Shown here one piece after another: positions 1 to 6,165 of a stretch of DNA of 11,671 bases. Position 1 is the stretch's first letter, and every line of letters begins with the position of its first letter. The stretch is from JACQNR01 sp049515175. GTDB taxonomy: Bacteria > Acidobacteriota > Terriglobia > UBA7540. The stretch is from NCBI GenBank assembly GCA_049515175.1, contig JBEKUI010000140.1:1-11671 (forward strand), in the 5' to 3' direction. A program made the translations under genes and the position numbers. The notes beneath the pieces were generated by a model, which was not told the origin of the DNA, ran no database searches, and was given only the letters and a program-made list of their open reading frames with translations.

Positions 1-5
1 AGAAA

Positions 6-10
6 CCTCC
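6..10 (-). promoter_or_regulatory. Shine-Dalgarno-like GGAGG at the left edge
   Basis: Read on the minus strand, the bases after the stop of the 32-1333 gene contain GGAGG, followed by only five more bases (TTTCT) before the window ends. The two neighbouring minus-strand genes have GGAGG 7 to 9 bases before their ATG. A further minus-strand gene may therefore start just outside the window, about 30 bases after this stop. This is inference from a five-base motif. Confidence 0.3.
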
Positions 11-31
11 GCCGCCACGGCCGCTTAAGGT

Positions 32-1333
32 TTAACGCAGTTCGGTTTGACCGGGCATCGCTACCGGGGGAACAGGTAACGGTCCATTCCAATTGAGATT
101 CGCGGGCATCAGGTTCTCTTCCGAATTCATCGCCTGCTCCCAGGTCACGAGTTTCCCCGTGTAGGCGGCCATGCGCCCCATGATGCCCGTGAGCGTGCTT
201 TCCGCGATGTTCTTGAGTTCGTTGATCGGTTTGCCGCCGCGGAGGCTCTCGATAAGGTTGGTGTGCTCCTGGATGTAGGGCTTGTTTTCTTCCCCGCTGA
301 ACTTCCAGGCTTTGGGCCCCGTGATCACCCACTTGCGGAAGGGAATGATATCGCAAGATCCCTTCGTTCCCGCAATACCTTCCGAGACGTTGTTTTCGCA
401 GTTCTCCATCTGGCGGCACATGCTCATCAGGCGCGCTCCGTTTTCGTATTCGAAGTCGGTGGCGAAGTGATCATAGATGTGCCCGAAGGTGGGAGCGGTC
501 CGCACCTGGCGCCCTCCCAGGCTGATGCAGCGCAGCGGGTGGGCGCGCAATATCCAGTTCACCTTGTCGAGGTTGTGAACGTGCTGCTCGACGATGTGGT
601 CGCCGGACAGCCAGGTGAAGTAATACCAGTCGCGCATCTGCCATTCCATGTCCGTCTGGCCCGCCTCGCGCTCATGGTACCAAAGCGAACCGGTATTGAA
701 ATAGGCGCGAACCGATACGATCTCCCCGATGTCGCCCGCGTGCAGCCGCTTGACCGTTTCGCGGTGGGCCGTGCTGTGGCGGTAGAGCGTCCCGGCACCG
801 ATTCCCAGCCCTTTCTTGTTCGCCTCTTCGAAAACCTCCAGGCATGTGCGCACGCCGGGACCGTCCACGGCCACGGGCTTTTCCGCGAAGATGTGCTTGC
901 CCGCCGCCACCGCCGCCTTCAGGTGCATGGGCCGGAAGCCGGGCGGGGTGGCAAGGATGACGTAATTGACGTCGCTGGCGAGGACCTTCTCGTAGGCGTC
1001 GAAGCCCACGAAGCAGTTGTCGTCGCTGACCGCGAGCTTGTCGCCAATTTCTTTCTTAAGCTCCTCGCGGCTCTTGTCGATGCGATCCTTGAAAGCATCG
1101 GCCAGCGCGACGATCTTGACGCCGGGCGCGGCTGCGGCCGCATCGACCGCAGCGCCCGTGCCGCGGCCCCCACAACCGATCACTCCCACGCGAATCTCGT
1201 CGCTGCCCGCCGCGTGCACGGCGGGAACGAATCCCAGCCGGGACGCGACCGTTCCGCTCACCGCCACAGCAGACGCCTTAATAAACTCCCGCCGAGAGGA
1301 TCTCGGCACCTCGTGGTCCCCTGACTTCGTCAT
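32..1333 (-). CDS. Tat-exported Gfo/Idh/MocA family oxidoreductase (paralog 1)
   Basis: This is a 433-residue NAD(P)-dependent sugar oxidoreductase of the Gfo/Idh/MocA family. The N-terminus has a twin-arginine signal, SSRREFIK (R14-R15), a hydrophobic stretch, and a likely cleavage site near VHAA (residues 39-42). The Rossmann motif GCGGRG is at 53-58 and the family EKP motif at 151-153, with the conserved segment EQHVHNLD at 249-256 in the C-terminal domain. The ATG has GGAGG nine bases upstream. Tat export implies that the enzyme folds and binds its cofactor before export, as known for glucose-fructose oxidoreductase of Zymomonas. It is the last in-window gene of a minus-strand series and is about 60% identical by eye to the next gene, 1435-2742. 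After the Rossmann domain it reads GTLYRHSTAH where the paralog reads GTQRHHQAGY, so substrate preference may differ. The family is secure; the substrate and the exact reaction are unknown. Confidence 0.93.
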   Translation of the reverse strand: MTKSGDHEVPRSSRREFIKASAVAVSGTVASRLGFVPAVHAAGSDEIRVGVIGCGGRGTGAAVDAAAAAPGVKIVALADAFKDRIDKSREELKKEIGDKLAVSDDNCFVGFDAYEKVLASDVNYVILATPPGFRPMHLKAAVAAGKHIFAEKPVAVDGPGVRTCLEVFEEANKKGLGIGAGTLYRHSTAHRETVKRLHAGDIGEIVSVRAYFNTGSLWYHEREAGQTDMEWQMRDWYYFTWLSGDHIVEQHVHNLDKVNWILRAHPLRCISLGGRQVRTAPTFGHIYDHFATDFEYENGARLMSMCRQMENCENNVSEGIAGTKGSCDIIPFRKWVITGPKAWKFSGEENKPYIQEHTNLIESLRGGKPINELKNIAESTLTGIMGRMAAYTGKLVTWEQAMNSEENLMPANLNWNGPLPVPPVAMPGQTELR

Positions 1334-1355
1334 AAATAAAAGCCTCCGGAAGATG

Positions 1356-1399
1356 AAATAAAAACAAAAGAGTCCCCGCCGGCAATACTCCGCCGGCGG
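1356..1399 (-). terminator. Probable intrinsic terminator or attenuator between the two oxidoreductase genes
   Basis: A perfect 8-bp stem is formed by CCGCCGGC (1376-1383) and GCCGGCGG (1392-1399) around an 8-base loop. On the minus strand it is followed, after six bases, by a T-rich run (1369-1356, 12 of 14 T). It lies after the stop of 1435-2742 and before the ribosome-binding site of 32-1333, so it could end the upstream transcript or reduce expression of the second paralog. The short gap between stem and T-run makes it less than ideal. Confidence 0.5.
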
Positions 1400-1434
1400 T
1401 CACCTAAGCTCTGCAATCCCTGGCCGCACGGACC

Positions 1435-2742
1435 TCACCGCAGCTCAGTCTTGCCCGGCATGGGCACGGGCGGCACGGGGAGACTCATGTTCCAGTCGAG
1501 GCTGGCCGGAACCAGGCTCTCTTCGGAATTGAGCGCTTCCTCCCAAGCCACCTCCTTGCCGGTATAGGCCGACATCCGCCCCATGATGGCGGTCAGAGTG
1601 CTCTCGATACACTCTTTCAGCTCGTTCACGGTTTTGCCGGCACGGATGGCGGCGATCAAATCGGTATGCTCCTGGACGTAGGGCATCTCGTCTTCCTCTC
1701 CGCCTCCGCCCGCCTTGGCGTTGTACTTCCACGGATTCGCACCCGTGATGGTGTAACGGTTGGCCTGGCAGAAGCCCTTGGTCCCCTGGATGGCTTCGGA
1801 GACGCTGTTCTGGCAGTTGGGTATCTGCCGGCACATGCTCATCATGTGCGTGCCGTTTTCGTATTCATAATCGATGGCAAAGTGGTCGAAGATGTTTCCA
1901 TATTCGGGGCCGGTGCGCGCCTGCCGTCCCCCCAAGCCGACGCACTTAACGGGATGGCCCTTCATCGCCCAGTTTACGACGTCGAGATTATGGATATGCT
2001 GCTCGACAATATGATCGCCCGATAGCCACGCGAAGTAGTACCAATTCCGGAGTTGCCATTCGAGGTCGGTCCAGTCCTCCTTGCGGGGATGAACCCAGAT
2101 GGGGCCCTGGTTCCAATAGGCGCGCGCCGCCACGATGTCGCCGATCGCCCCGGCGTGGATCTGTTTGAGGGTGGCGATATAGCCGGCCTGGTGGTGGCGC
2201 TGCGTTCCCACGCCGATGGCCAACTTCTTCTTCTTGGCTTCTTCATAGACTTCAAAACAGTTCCGGATGCCGGGCCCGTCCACGGCCAGCGGCTTTTCGG
2301 CAAAGGTGTTCTTGCCGGCGGCCACCGCGGCTTTGAGGTGCAGGGGCCGAAACCCCGGCGGGGTAGCAAGAATAATGTAGTTCACGTCCGCCGCCAGAAC
2401 TTTCTGATAGGCGTCGAGGCCGACAAAGCGGCGGTCCTCCGGAACGTCAACCTTGCCCGCCACCTCCTTCTTCAGTTGTGCGAGACTGGATTCGATGTGG
2501 TCCTTGAACACGTCACCCATCGCCACCAGCCTGACATTGGGCGAGGACTTGATAGCGTCTTCCGCCGCGCCCGTACCGCGCCCGCCACATCCGATCAGGC
2601 CGACGCGAATCTCGTCGCTGCCGGCGGCGTGCACGTCGCCGAGGCGGGAGGTGATTCCTCCGGCAACCAACGCGGCGGTCGATTTCTGCAGAAACTCGCG
2701 CCGGGTGGAGCCTTGACTTTCACTATCCTTGGATTTGGTCAT
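1435..2742 (-). CDS. Tat-exported Gfo/Idh/MocA family oxidoreductase (paralog 2)
   Basis: This is a 435-residue NAD(P)-dependent oxidoreductase and a tandem paralog of 32-1333. It has a twin-arginine signal, STRREFLQK (R14-R15), with probable cleavage near DVHAA (residues 36-40). The Rossmann motif GCGGRG is at 51-56 and EKP at 149-151. GTQRHHQAGY at 179-188 and EQHIHNLD at 247-254 lie in the catalytic and substrate domain. The ATG has GGAGG seven bases upstream. Both paralogs share the post-signal segment AAGSDEIRVG and end in similar proline-rich tails (PGKTELR here, PGQTELR in paralog 1), so they come from a local duplication. The gene lies 98 bases after the FGE-fold gene 2841-3875 and may share its transcript. 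The expected location is the periplasm. The family assignment is firm; I cannot tell which sugar, cyclitol or glycoside is oxidised. Confidence 0.93.
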   Translation of the reverse strand: MTKSKDSESQGSTRREFLQKSTAALVAGGITSRLGDVHAAGSDEIRVGLIGCGGRGTGAAEDAIKSSPNVRLVAMGDVFKDHIESSLAQLKKEVAGKVDVPEDRRFVGLDAYQKVLAADVNYIILATPPGFRPLHLKAAVAAGKNTFAEKPLAVDGPGIRNCFEVYEEAKKKKLAIGVGTQRHHQAGYIATLKQIHAGAIGDIVAARAYWNQGPIWVHPRKEDWTDLEWQLRNWYYFAWLSGDHIVEQHIHNLDVVNWAMKGHPVKCVGLGGRQARTGPEYGNIFDHFAIDYEYENGTHMMSMCRQIPNCQNSVSEAIQGTKGFCQANRYTITGANPWKYNAKAGGGGEEDEMPYVQEHTDLIAAIRAGKTVNELKECIESTLTAIMGRMSAYTGKEVAWEEALNSEESLVPASLDWNMSLPVPPVPMPGKTELR

Positions 2743-2840
2743 TTTGAGTCCTCCGTCGTTCGATTCGAATGTCCGCTTAGACTTGGCCTATGTCTTTCTT
2801 GAACAAATCGCTTGAGTTCGAGCCTGCGGAGCGATAGCAG

Positions 2841-3875
2841 TTAATCTCCGCCGGGTGTGACCAGTGATTTAAGATCTTTAAGGTTCTCTTGTCCTGCCAA
2901 CGGCCGTACCACGCGGAAGCCAATCTGAGTTCCATCGGTCAGCCACCAGATGCTCTGCGGCCGCTGCGGATCCTGGCGGTTCCAGGAGGGTTTGGAGTAC
3001 GCGCGTGCCGCGCTGCGCAGCGCCAGGCCGTCGTCATCCCAGGAGCCGCCTCGTACCACATGCGGATAGTGTTGCTCACCGGGAATCAAGACCGGCACTT
3101 CGGCGGGGACGAGCGGGTCAAAGGTCTTATAATACCCCTTATCATAGAGGTCGACGCACCATTCCGCAACATTCCCGTGCATGTCGTACAGGCCCCAGGG
3201 ATTCGGTTTCTTCAGTCCCACGGCGTGGGGTTCGTCCTGCGAGTTCATCCGAAACCAGGCGTATTCCGAGAGCTTGATGGGAACGGCGCCAAAGTTGTAG
3301 GCGGTTTTCGTGCCCGCGCGGCAGGCGTATTCCCACTCGGCCTCGGTGGGCAGCCGGTAGAGTTTGCCCGTCTTCTCGGAAAGCCAGCGGCAAAACTCCA
3401 TCGCTGCGTGGTGAGAGATGCTGATGATGGGATGGCCCTTGCGCCCGTAACCGAAAGTGGGGTCGGCATAAGGCGGGGTGGGGCGCGTCAAGGCGTCGGC
3501 GCCATTCCCGTTGTTGTTGGTCCCTGAAGGCTTCGACAGGTTCTTGTTGAATGCGAACTGGTCGAACACCTCCCAGGTCATCTCCGTCTTCTCCATCCAG
3601 AAGGGGTGGATGGCAACTTTGTGTTGCGGGCCCTCATCCGGCTGGCGGCCGCGTTCCGCGGATGGACTGCCCATCGTGTAAGTCCCTCCCTGAATGGGTA
3701 CCATGTCGAATTTCACGGCGGGGCCCCCGGGGAGCGTTTCAGTGTAGGCCTGCATCGGCTCAGGCGTGGCCGGAGTGGTTTCTTGTGGCGTCCGCGAGGG
3801 CTGACCGGAAAAGCGCCAGGGCACAAATAGCAAAGAGGGGACCAGAAACAAGGCAAGATAAGTGAGCTTCTTCAA
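2841..3875 (-). CDS. Exported FGE-sulfatase-fold (SUMF1-type) protein lacking the catalytic cysteines
   Basis: This 344-residue protein has the formylglycine-generating-enzyme fold. A Sec signal-like N-terminus (MKKL, hydrophobic to about residue 19) precedes a Pro/Thr-rich linker to about 45. Fold hallmarks follow: GGTYTMGS (63-70), KLYRLPTEAEWEYACRAG (171-188), GLYDMHGNVAEWC (228-240), VVRGGSW (273-279) and GFRVVRP (319-325). True FGE enzymes carry two cysteines just after the RGGSW-like motif. Here that stretch reads DDDGLALRSAAR with no cysteine, so oxidation of sulfatase cysteines is unlikely; a binding or scaffolding role is possible. The ADALTRPTPPY insert (126-136) is, from memory, typical of a subfamily common in Planctomycetota-like genomes. 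The start is TTG, supported by GGAG seven bases upstream. No sulfatase gene is in view. It heads the minus-strand series and diverges from the ApbE gene across 77 bases. Confidence 0.87.
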   Translation of the reverse strand: MKKLTYLALFLVPSLLFVPWRFSGQPSRTPQETTPATPEPMQAYTETLPGGPAVKFDMVPIQGGTYTMGSPSAERGRQPDEGPQHKVAIHPFWMEKTEMTWEVFDQFAFNKNLSKPSGTNNNGNGADALTRPTPPYADPTFGYGRKGHPIISISHHAAMEFCRWLSEKTGKLYRLPTEAEWEYACRAGTKTAYNFGAVPIKLSEYAWFRMNSQDEPHAVGLKKPNPWGLYDMHGNVAEWCVDLYDKGYYKTFDPLVPAEVPVLIPGEQHYPHVVRGGSWDDDGLALRSAARAYSKPSWNRQDPQRPQSIWWLTDGTQIGFRVVRPLAGQENLKDLKSLVTPGGD

Positions 3876-3952
3876 CTTCCTGCTCCATTGGGAATAGGTA
3901 TACTTGCGAGGCGGCTGCCGGGCTGCGTTGGGTCAAGCTGGGGAGAACGGTA
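3876..3952. promoter_or_regulatory. Divergent promoter region between the FGE-fold and apbE-like genes
   Basis: These 77 bases separate two divergently transcribed genes, so promoters for both directions are expected here or just inside the coding ends. On the plus strand TATACT (3899-3904) matches the sigma-70 -10 box at five of six positions, but no good -35 box lies 16-18 bases upstream. On the minus strand only weak TATACC-like matches appear. The plus-strand ribosome-binding site GGGAG is at 3941-3945. Confidence 0.3.
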
Positions 3953-4996
3953 GTGATTCTGGGGCGGCACAATCTAGCAGTGTTCTCGATGATCGCGGCG
4001 ATCGTTTCCGGACCCATACTCCGGGCCAGGCCGCAGCGGTTCGAATTCTCCCAGCCTCACATGGGCACGCAGGTCCGGGTCGTCGTCTATGCGCCGGATG
4101 CAGCCACCGCCTGGCGCGCATCCCGCGCGGCGTTCCATCGAATCGCCGTGCTGGATGATAGCATGAGCGATTACAAAACGAGCAGCGAATTAATGAGGCT
4201 TTGCCGGAACGCTGGCGGGCCACCCGTGCGCGTCAGCAGAGACCTATTCCATGTTCTGGCGCGGGCGCAGGAAATCGCCCAGCAGACCAACGGAGCATTT
4301 GATGTGACGGTCGGACCCGTCGTCCGATTGTGGCGGCGGGCGCGCCGCCGCGTGGAATTGCCGGATCAGAATGAGCTCCAGGCAGCGCAAAAGCTGGTGG
4401 GATATAAGAACCTTCGGCTTGATCCGGGATCGCGGACGGTGCAGCTTCTGAAACGAGGGATGCTGCTCGATCTCGGTGGCATTGCCAAGGGATACGCTGC
4501 CGATGCTGCACTCACCGTCCTCAAGCGGTACGGTATCTCGAGCGCGCTGGTGGCGGCCGGAGGTGACATCGCGGTCAGTGCACCGCCGCCCGGAGAAGCG
4601 GGTTGGAACGTGGGCATCGTCCCCCTCGACTCTCCAAGCCAGCCGCCCACGCGGTTCCTGGCACTCCAGCACGCGGGCGTTTCGACTTCCGGAGATGCCG
4701 AACAGTTTGTTGAAATCGCCGGGCAGCGGTATTCCCACATCATCGATCCCAGAACCGGCCAGGCCTTGACCGGGCATAGCAGCGTGACCATCGTCGCTCC
4801 GGATGCGACAACCTCAGACGCGATGGCAACAGCCTTCTGCGTCCTGGGGATCGATGAGGCGCAGGAACTGGCAACATCCCTTCCCGGCCTAGGGGTATTC
4901 TTTGCGAAGCAGACGGCGAGCGGTGTCCGCACTTATGAACGGGCGATACACGTCTCGGCCATGCCGCAAGGAGTGGAGGCCAGGCCGGCACGCTGA
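3953..4996 (+). CDS. apbE: FAD:protein FMN transferase, ApbE family
   Basis: This 347-residue enzyme belongs to the family that transfers FMN from FAD onto a threonine or serine of target proteins outside the cytoplasm. All hallmarks are visible: MGTQVRVVVYA (37-47), FDVTVGPVVRLW (116-127), LDLGGIAKGYAAD (172-184), the AGGD flavin-site turn (202-205), HIIDPRTG (262-269) and the Mg-binding DAMAT (289-293). The GTG start has GGGAG seven bases upstream. A short hydrophobic N-terminus (residues 8-22) looks like a Sec signal or anchor, but no lipobox cysteine follows, so it is not the lipoprotein form seen in many relatives. The length is normal for the family. No obvious flavinylation target (FMN-binding domain, Nqr/Rnf subunit) lies in the window. 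The next gene begins 28 bases downstream on the same strand, so the two may be co-transcribed. Confidence 0.94.
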   Translation: MILGRHNLAVFSMIAAIVSGPILRARPQRFEFSQPHMGTQVRVVVYAPDAATAWRASRAAFHRIAVLDDSMSDYKTSSELMRLCRNAGGPPVRVSRDLFHVLARAQEIAQQTNGAFDVTVGPVVRLWRRARRRVELPDQNELQAAQKLVGYKNLRLDPGSRTVQLLKRGMLLDLGGIAKGYAADAALTVLKRYGISSALVAAGGDIAVSAPPPGEAGWNVGIVPLDSPSQPPTRFLALQHAGVSTSGDAEQFVEIAGQRYSHIIDPRTGQALTGHSSVTIVAPDATTSDAMATAFCVLGIDEAQELATSLPGLGVFFAKQTASGVRTYERAIHVSAMPQGVEARPAR

Positions 4997-5024
4997 CTTT
5001 CAAGACCCTTGAGCAATAGGTGTA

Positions 5025-6052
5025 ATGATGAGCCTCTTCCTAGGCATGATTCTCTCACTTCTCCCCAAGCGCTACCGGGATCGTCTGCCCGTATCCGTAG
5101 AGGCCGATCTCAAGCATGGCGCGATCGCTTCCGGCCTGGGCCCCTCGTCGGTCTCGCGGTCTTCATTCTCCGCTATCTCAGTTTCATCCAGTACCGCGTG
5201 GGCGACCTCGGCCAGCGGGCGATTGCCCGTGGACAGGAGGGCGCACTCGCAAATGAGGTTGTCCATTTCGGCATGGGGGCCGTGGCTGCGGCCGAGTATG
5301 TCCCCCACCCGCTGACGCTTCTGCTGATCTACTTCATCGTGGAAGGCGCGGCTCGTTCTCTCGCTGCCCTCGTCACGGAGGAAATCACGGGAACACTGCC
5401 GCTTTATGTCGTGGCATGGGTGGAAGACCGTCTCAGCCAGGCGCGCGCCGAGCGTGCCCTGGGCCAGCGCGTTCCCGATATCGTTGAATCCGTGTATAGC
5501 CCGGACTACGACCTTCGCATCTTCACTTGCCGGCGCAAGCGCGGCTGGGATCGCATGATGACAGTGGATTGGCAGGAGCAGTTCTATGAGGTGATGCGCG
5601 AAGAGGCAGGGAAGCCTCCACACCGTTTCATCTACCGGCTACGGAAATCGCCGCCTGGCAGAGTGGTCCGCCATGTCCATCGTTATGATCCCGAGGAAGT
5701 GATGCACGGAGAGCAGCGCCCACCCGGATTTCTTTCCTGGCTCAGTGAGCAGGCTCAGCGACGGCTCACCGACTTGCGGGAGCAAACCGAACCGCCAGCG
5801 CCCGATATCGTTGAGACCTTCAGCGGACCGGACTGTGACCTCCGCATTGCCTCGCGCCGCGCGAAACCCGGATGGGACCATTTGGTTACGATTGAGTATC
5901 TGGATCAGCTCTATGAAGTTGGCGAGCGACCCCCAGGAACTCCGGCTTACCCTTACGTGTATCTGCTTCGCAAAATACCTCCGGGCAAGATTGTGCGAAC
6001 GGTACTGCGCTATCGGCCTGAGGGGCCGCCGGCACCGGACCCGTCGCAATGA
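5025..6052 (+). CDS. Unrecognised membrane-anchored protein with duplicated C-terminal domain; reading frame broken near 5144
   Basis: I do not recognise this family. From 5144 to the stop, the frame encodes a hydrophobic segment (LVGLAVFILRYLSFI), a second one (PLTLLLIYFIVEGAARSLAA) and a soluble region with two copies of a 75-residue domain starting PDIVE. That same frame has no ATG upstream; its only start is a TTG at 5009, giving an Arg/Pro-rich, implausible N-terminus. The ATG at 5025, one frame over, gives a sensible 40-residue N-terminus (MMSLFLGMILSLLPKRYRDR and on), with 29 of 40 codons ending in G or C against 16 of 38 in the competing frame. Shifting back one base at GGGCCCC (5138-5144) joins the two parts into a 342-residue protein. 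The cause may be a missing C in the run, a real mutation, or -1 frameshifting. Only AGG four bases upstream supports the start. It lies 28 bases after apbE. Function unknown. Confidence 0.7.
5138..5144 (+). other. Frame break at a -1 slippery-type heptamer, G GGC CCC
   Basis: In the upstream frame the codons are CTG GGC CCC TCG, which gives the pattern X XXY YYZ (G GGC CCC). Slipping back one base gives CCC followed by CTC GTC GGT, entering the long downstream frame as GLGP-LVGL. One extra C in the C run would produce the same join. I see no clear stimulatory hairpin just downstream and no Shine-Dalgarno-like element 10-14 bases upstream, so a lost base is the simpler reading. Confidence 0.6.
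5474..6025 (+). repeat. Two tandem copies of a 75-residue domain inside the unrecognised membrane protein
   Basis: Copy A (5474-5698) and copy B (5801-6025) align without gaps over 75 residues with 37 identities by my count, about 49%. Shared positions include PDIVE at the start, DLRI, GWD, YEV, LRK followed by PPG, and RYxPE at the end. They are joined by a 34-residue linker (residues EQRPPGFLSWLSEQAQRR and flanks). The DNA is still identical over the first 14 bases (CCCGATATCGTTGA). The duplication is old enough for proteins to diverge by half, so this is a two-domain protein and not a recent slippage event. Confidence 0.85.
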
Positions 6053-6103
6053 ATCTTGGTCGAATCTCAACCTGGCTGACGGATCACGGGCGAACAGGTT
6101 TGC

Positions 6104-6134
6104 TTGACATTCTTTCCGCCAGCATGAATCATGC
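6104..6134 (+). promoter_or_regulatory. Promoter of the permease gene with a palindrome over the -10
   Basis: A perfect -35 box TTGACA (6104-6109) is followed after 17 bases by AATCAT (6127-6132), which matches four of six -10 positions. A perfect dyad with 6-bp arms and one central base, GCATGA-A-TCATGC (6122-6134), covers the -10, where a bound regulator would block RNA polymerase. The start codon at 6166 lies about 33 bases downstream. The -35 is strong evidence; the operator role is inferred. Confidence 0.45.
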
Positions 6135-6165
6135 CGGGCGGGCGTTCACAGACTGAGAGTATTTC

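Noticed and set aside
263..1324. A 353-codon open frame on the plus strand opposite the first oxidoreductase
   Set aside because: It is the antisense shadow of a clear enzyme gene in GC-rich DNA. It is rich in Arg, Ala and His, with no recognisable motif or ribosome-binding site.
2759..2769. Small dyad TTCGA-T-TCGAA upstream of the second oxidoreductase
   Set aside because: Five-base arms occur often by chance, and no promoter boxes could be placed next to it.
3991..4003. Dyad GATCGC-G-GCGATC early in the apbE-like gene
   Set aside because: It is a single short palindrome inside the signal-peptide coding region, built from common GATCG words. Nothing ties it to regulation.
5009..5024. TTG start at 5009 for the membrane protein
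   Set aside because: It yields an Arg/Pro-rich N-terminus with low third-position GC. The 5025 ATG frame fits better up to the frame break.
5121..5128. GCGATCGC octamer resembling the HIP1 repeat of cyanobacteria
   Set aside because: I noticed one copy, inside coding DNA, with no recurrence that would suggest a genome-wide repeat.
5072..5623. A 183-codon minus-strand frame opposite the unrecognised membrane protein
   Set aside because: The plus strand has hydrophobic segments and an internal duplicated domain, which make it the coding strand. The antisense product is His/Arg-rich and lacks a pattern.
6069..6100. Inverted repeat AACCTG / CAGGTT after the membrane-protein gene, as a terminator
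   Set aside because: A six-base stem around a 20-base loop with no T-run is too weak to call.
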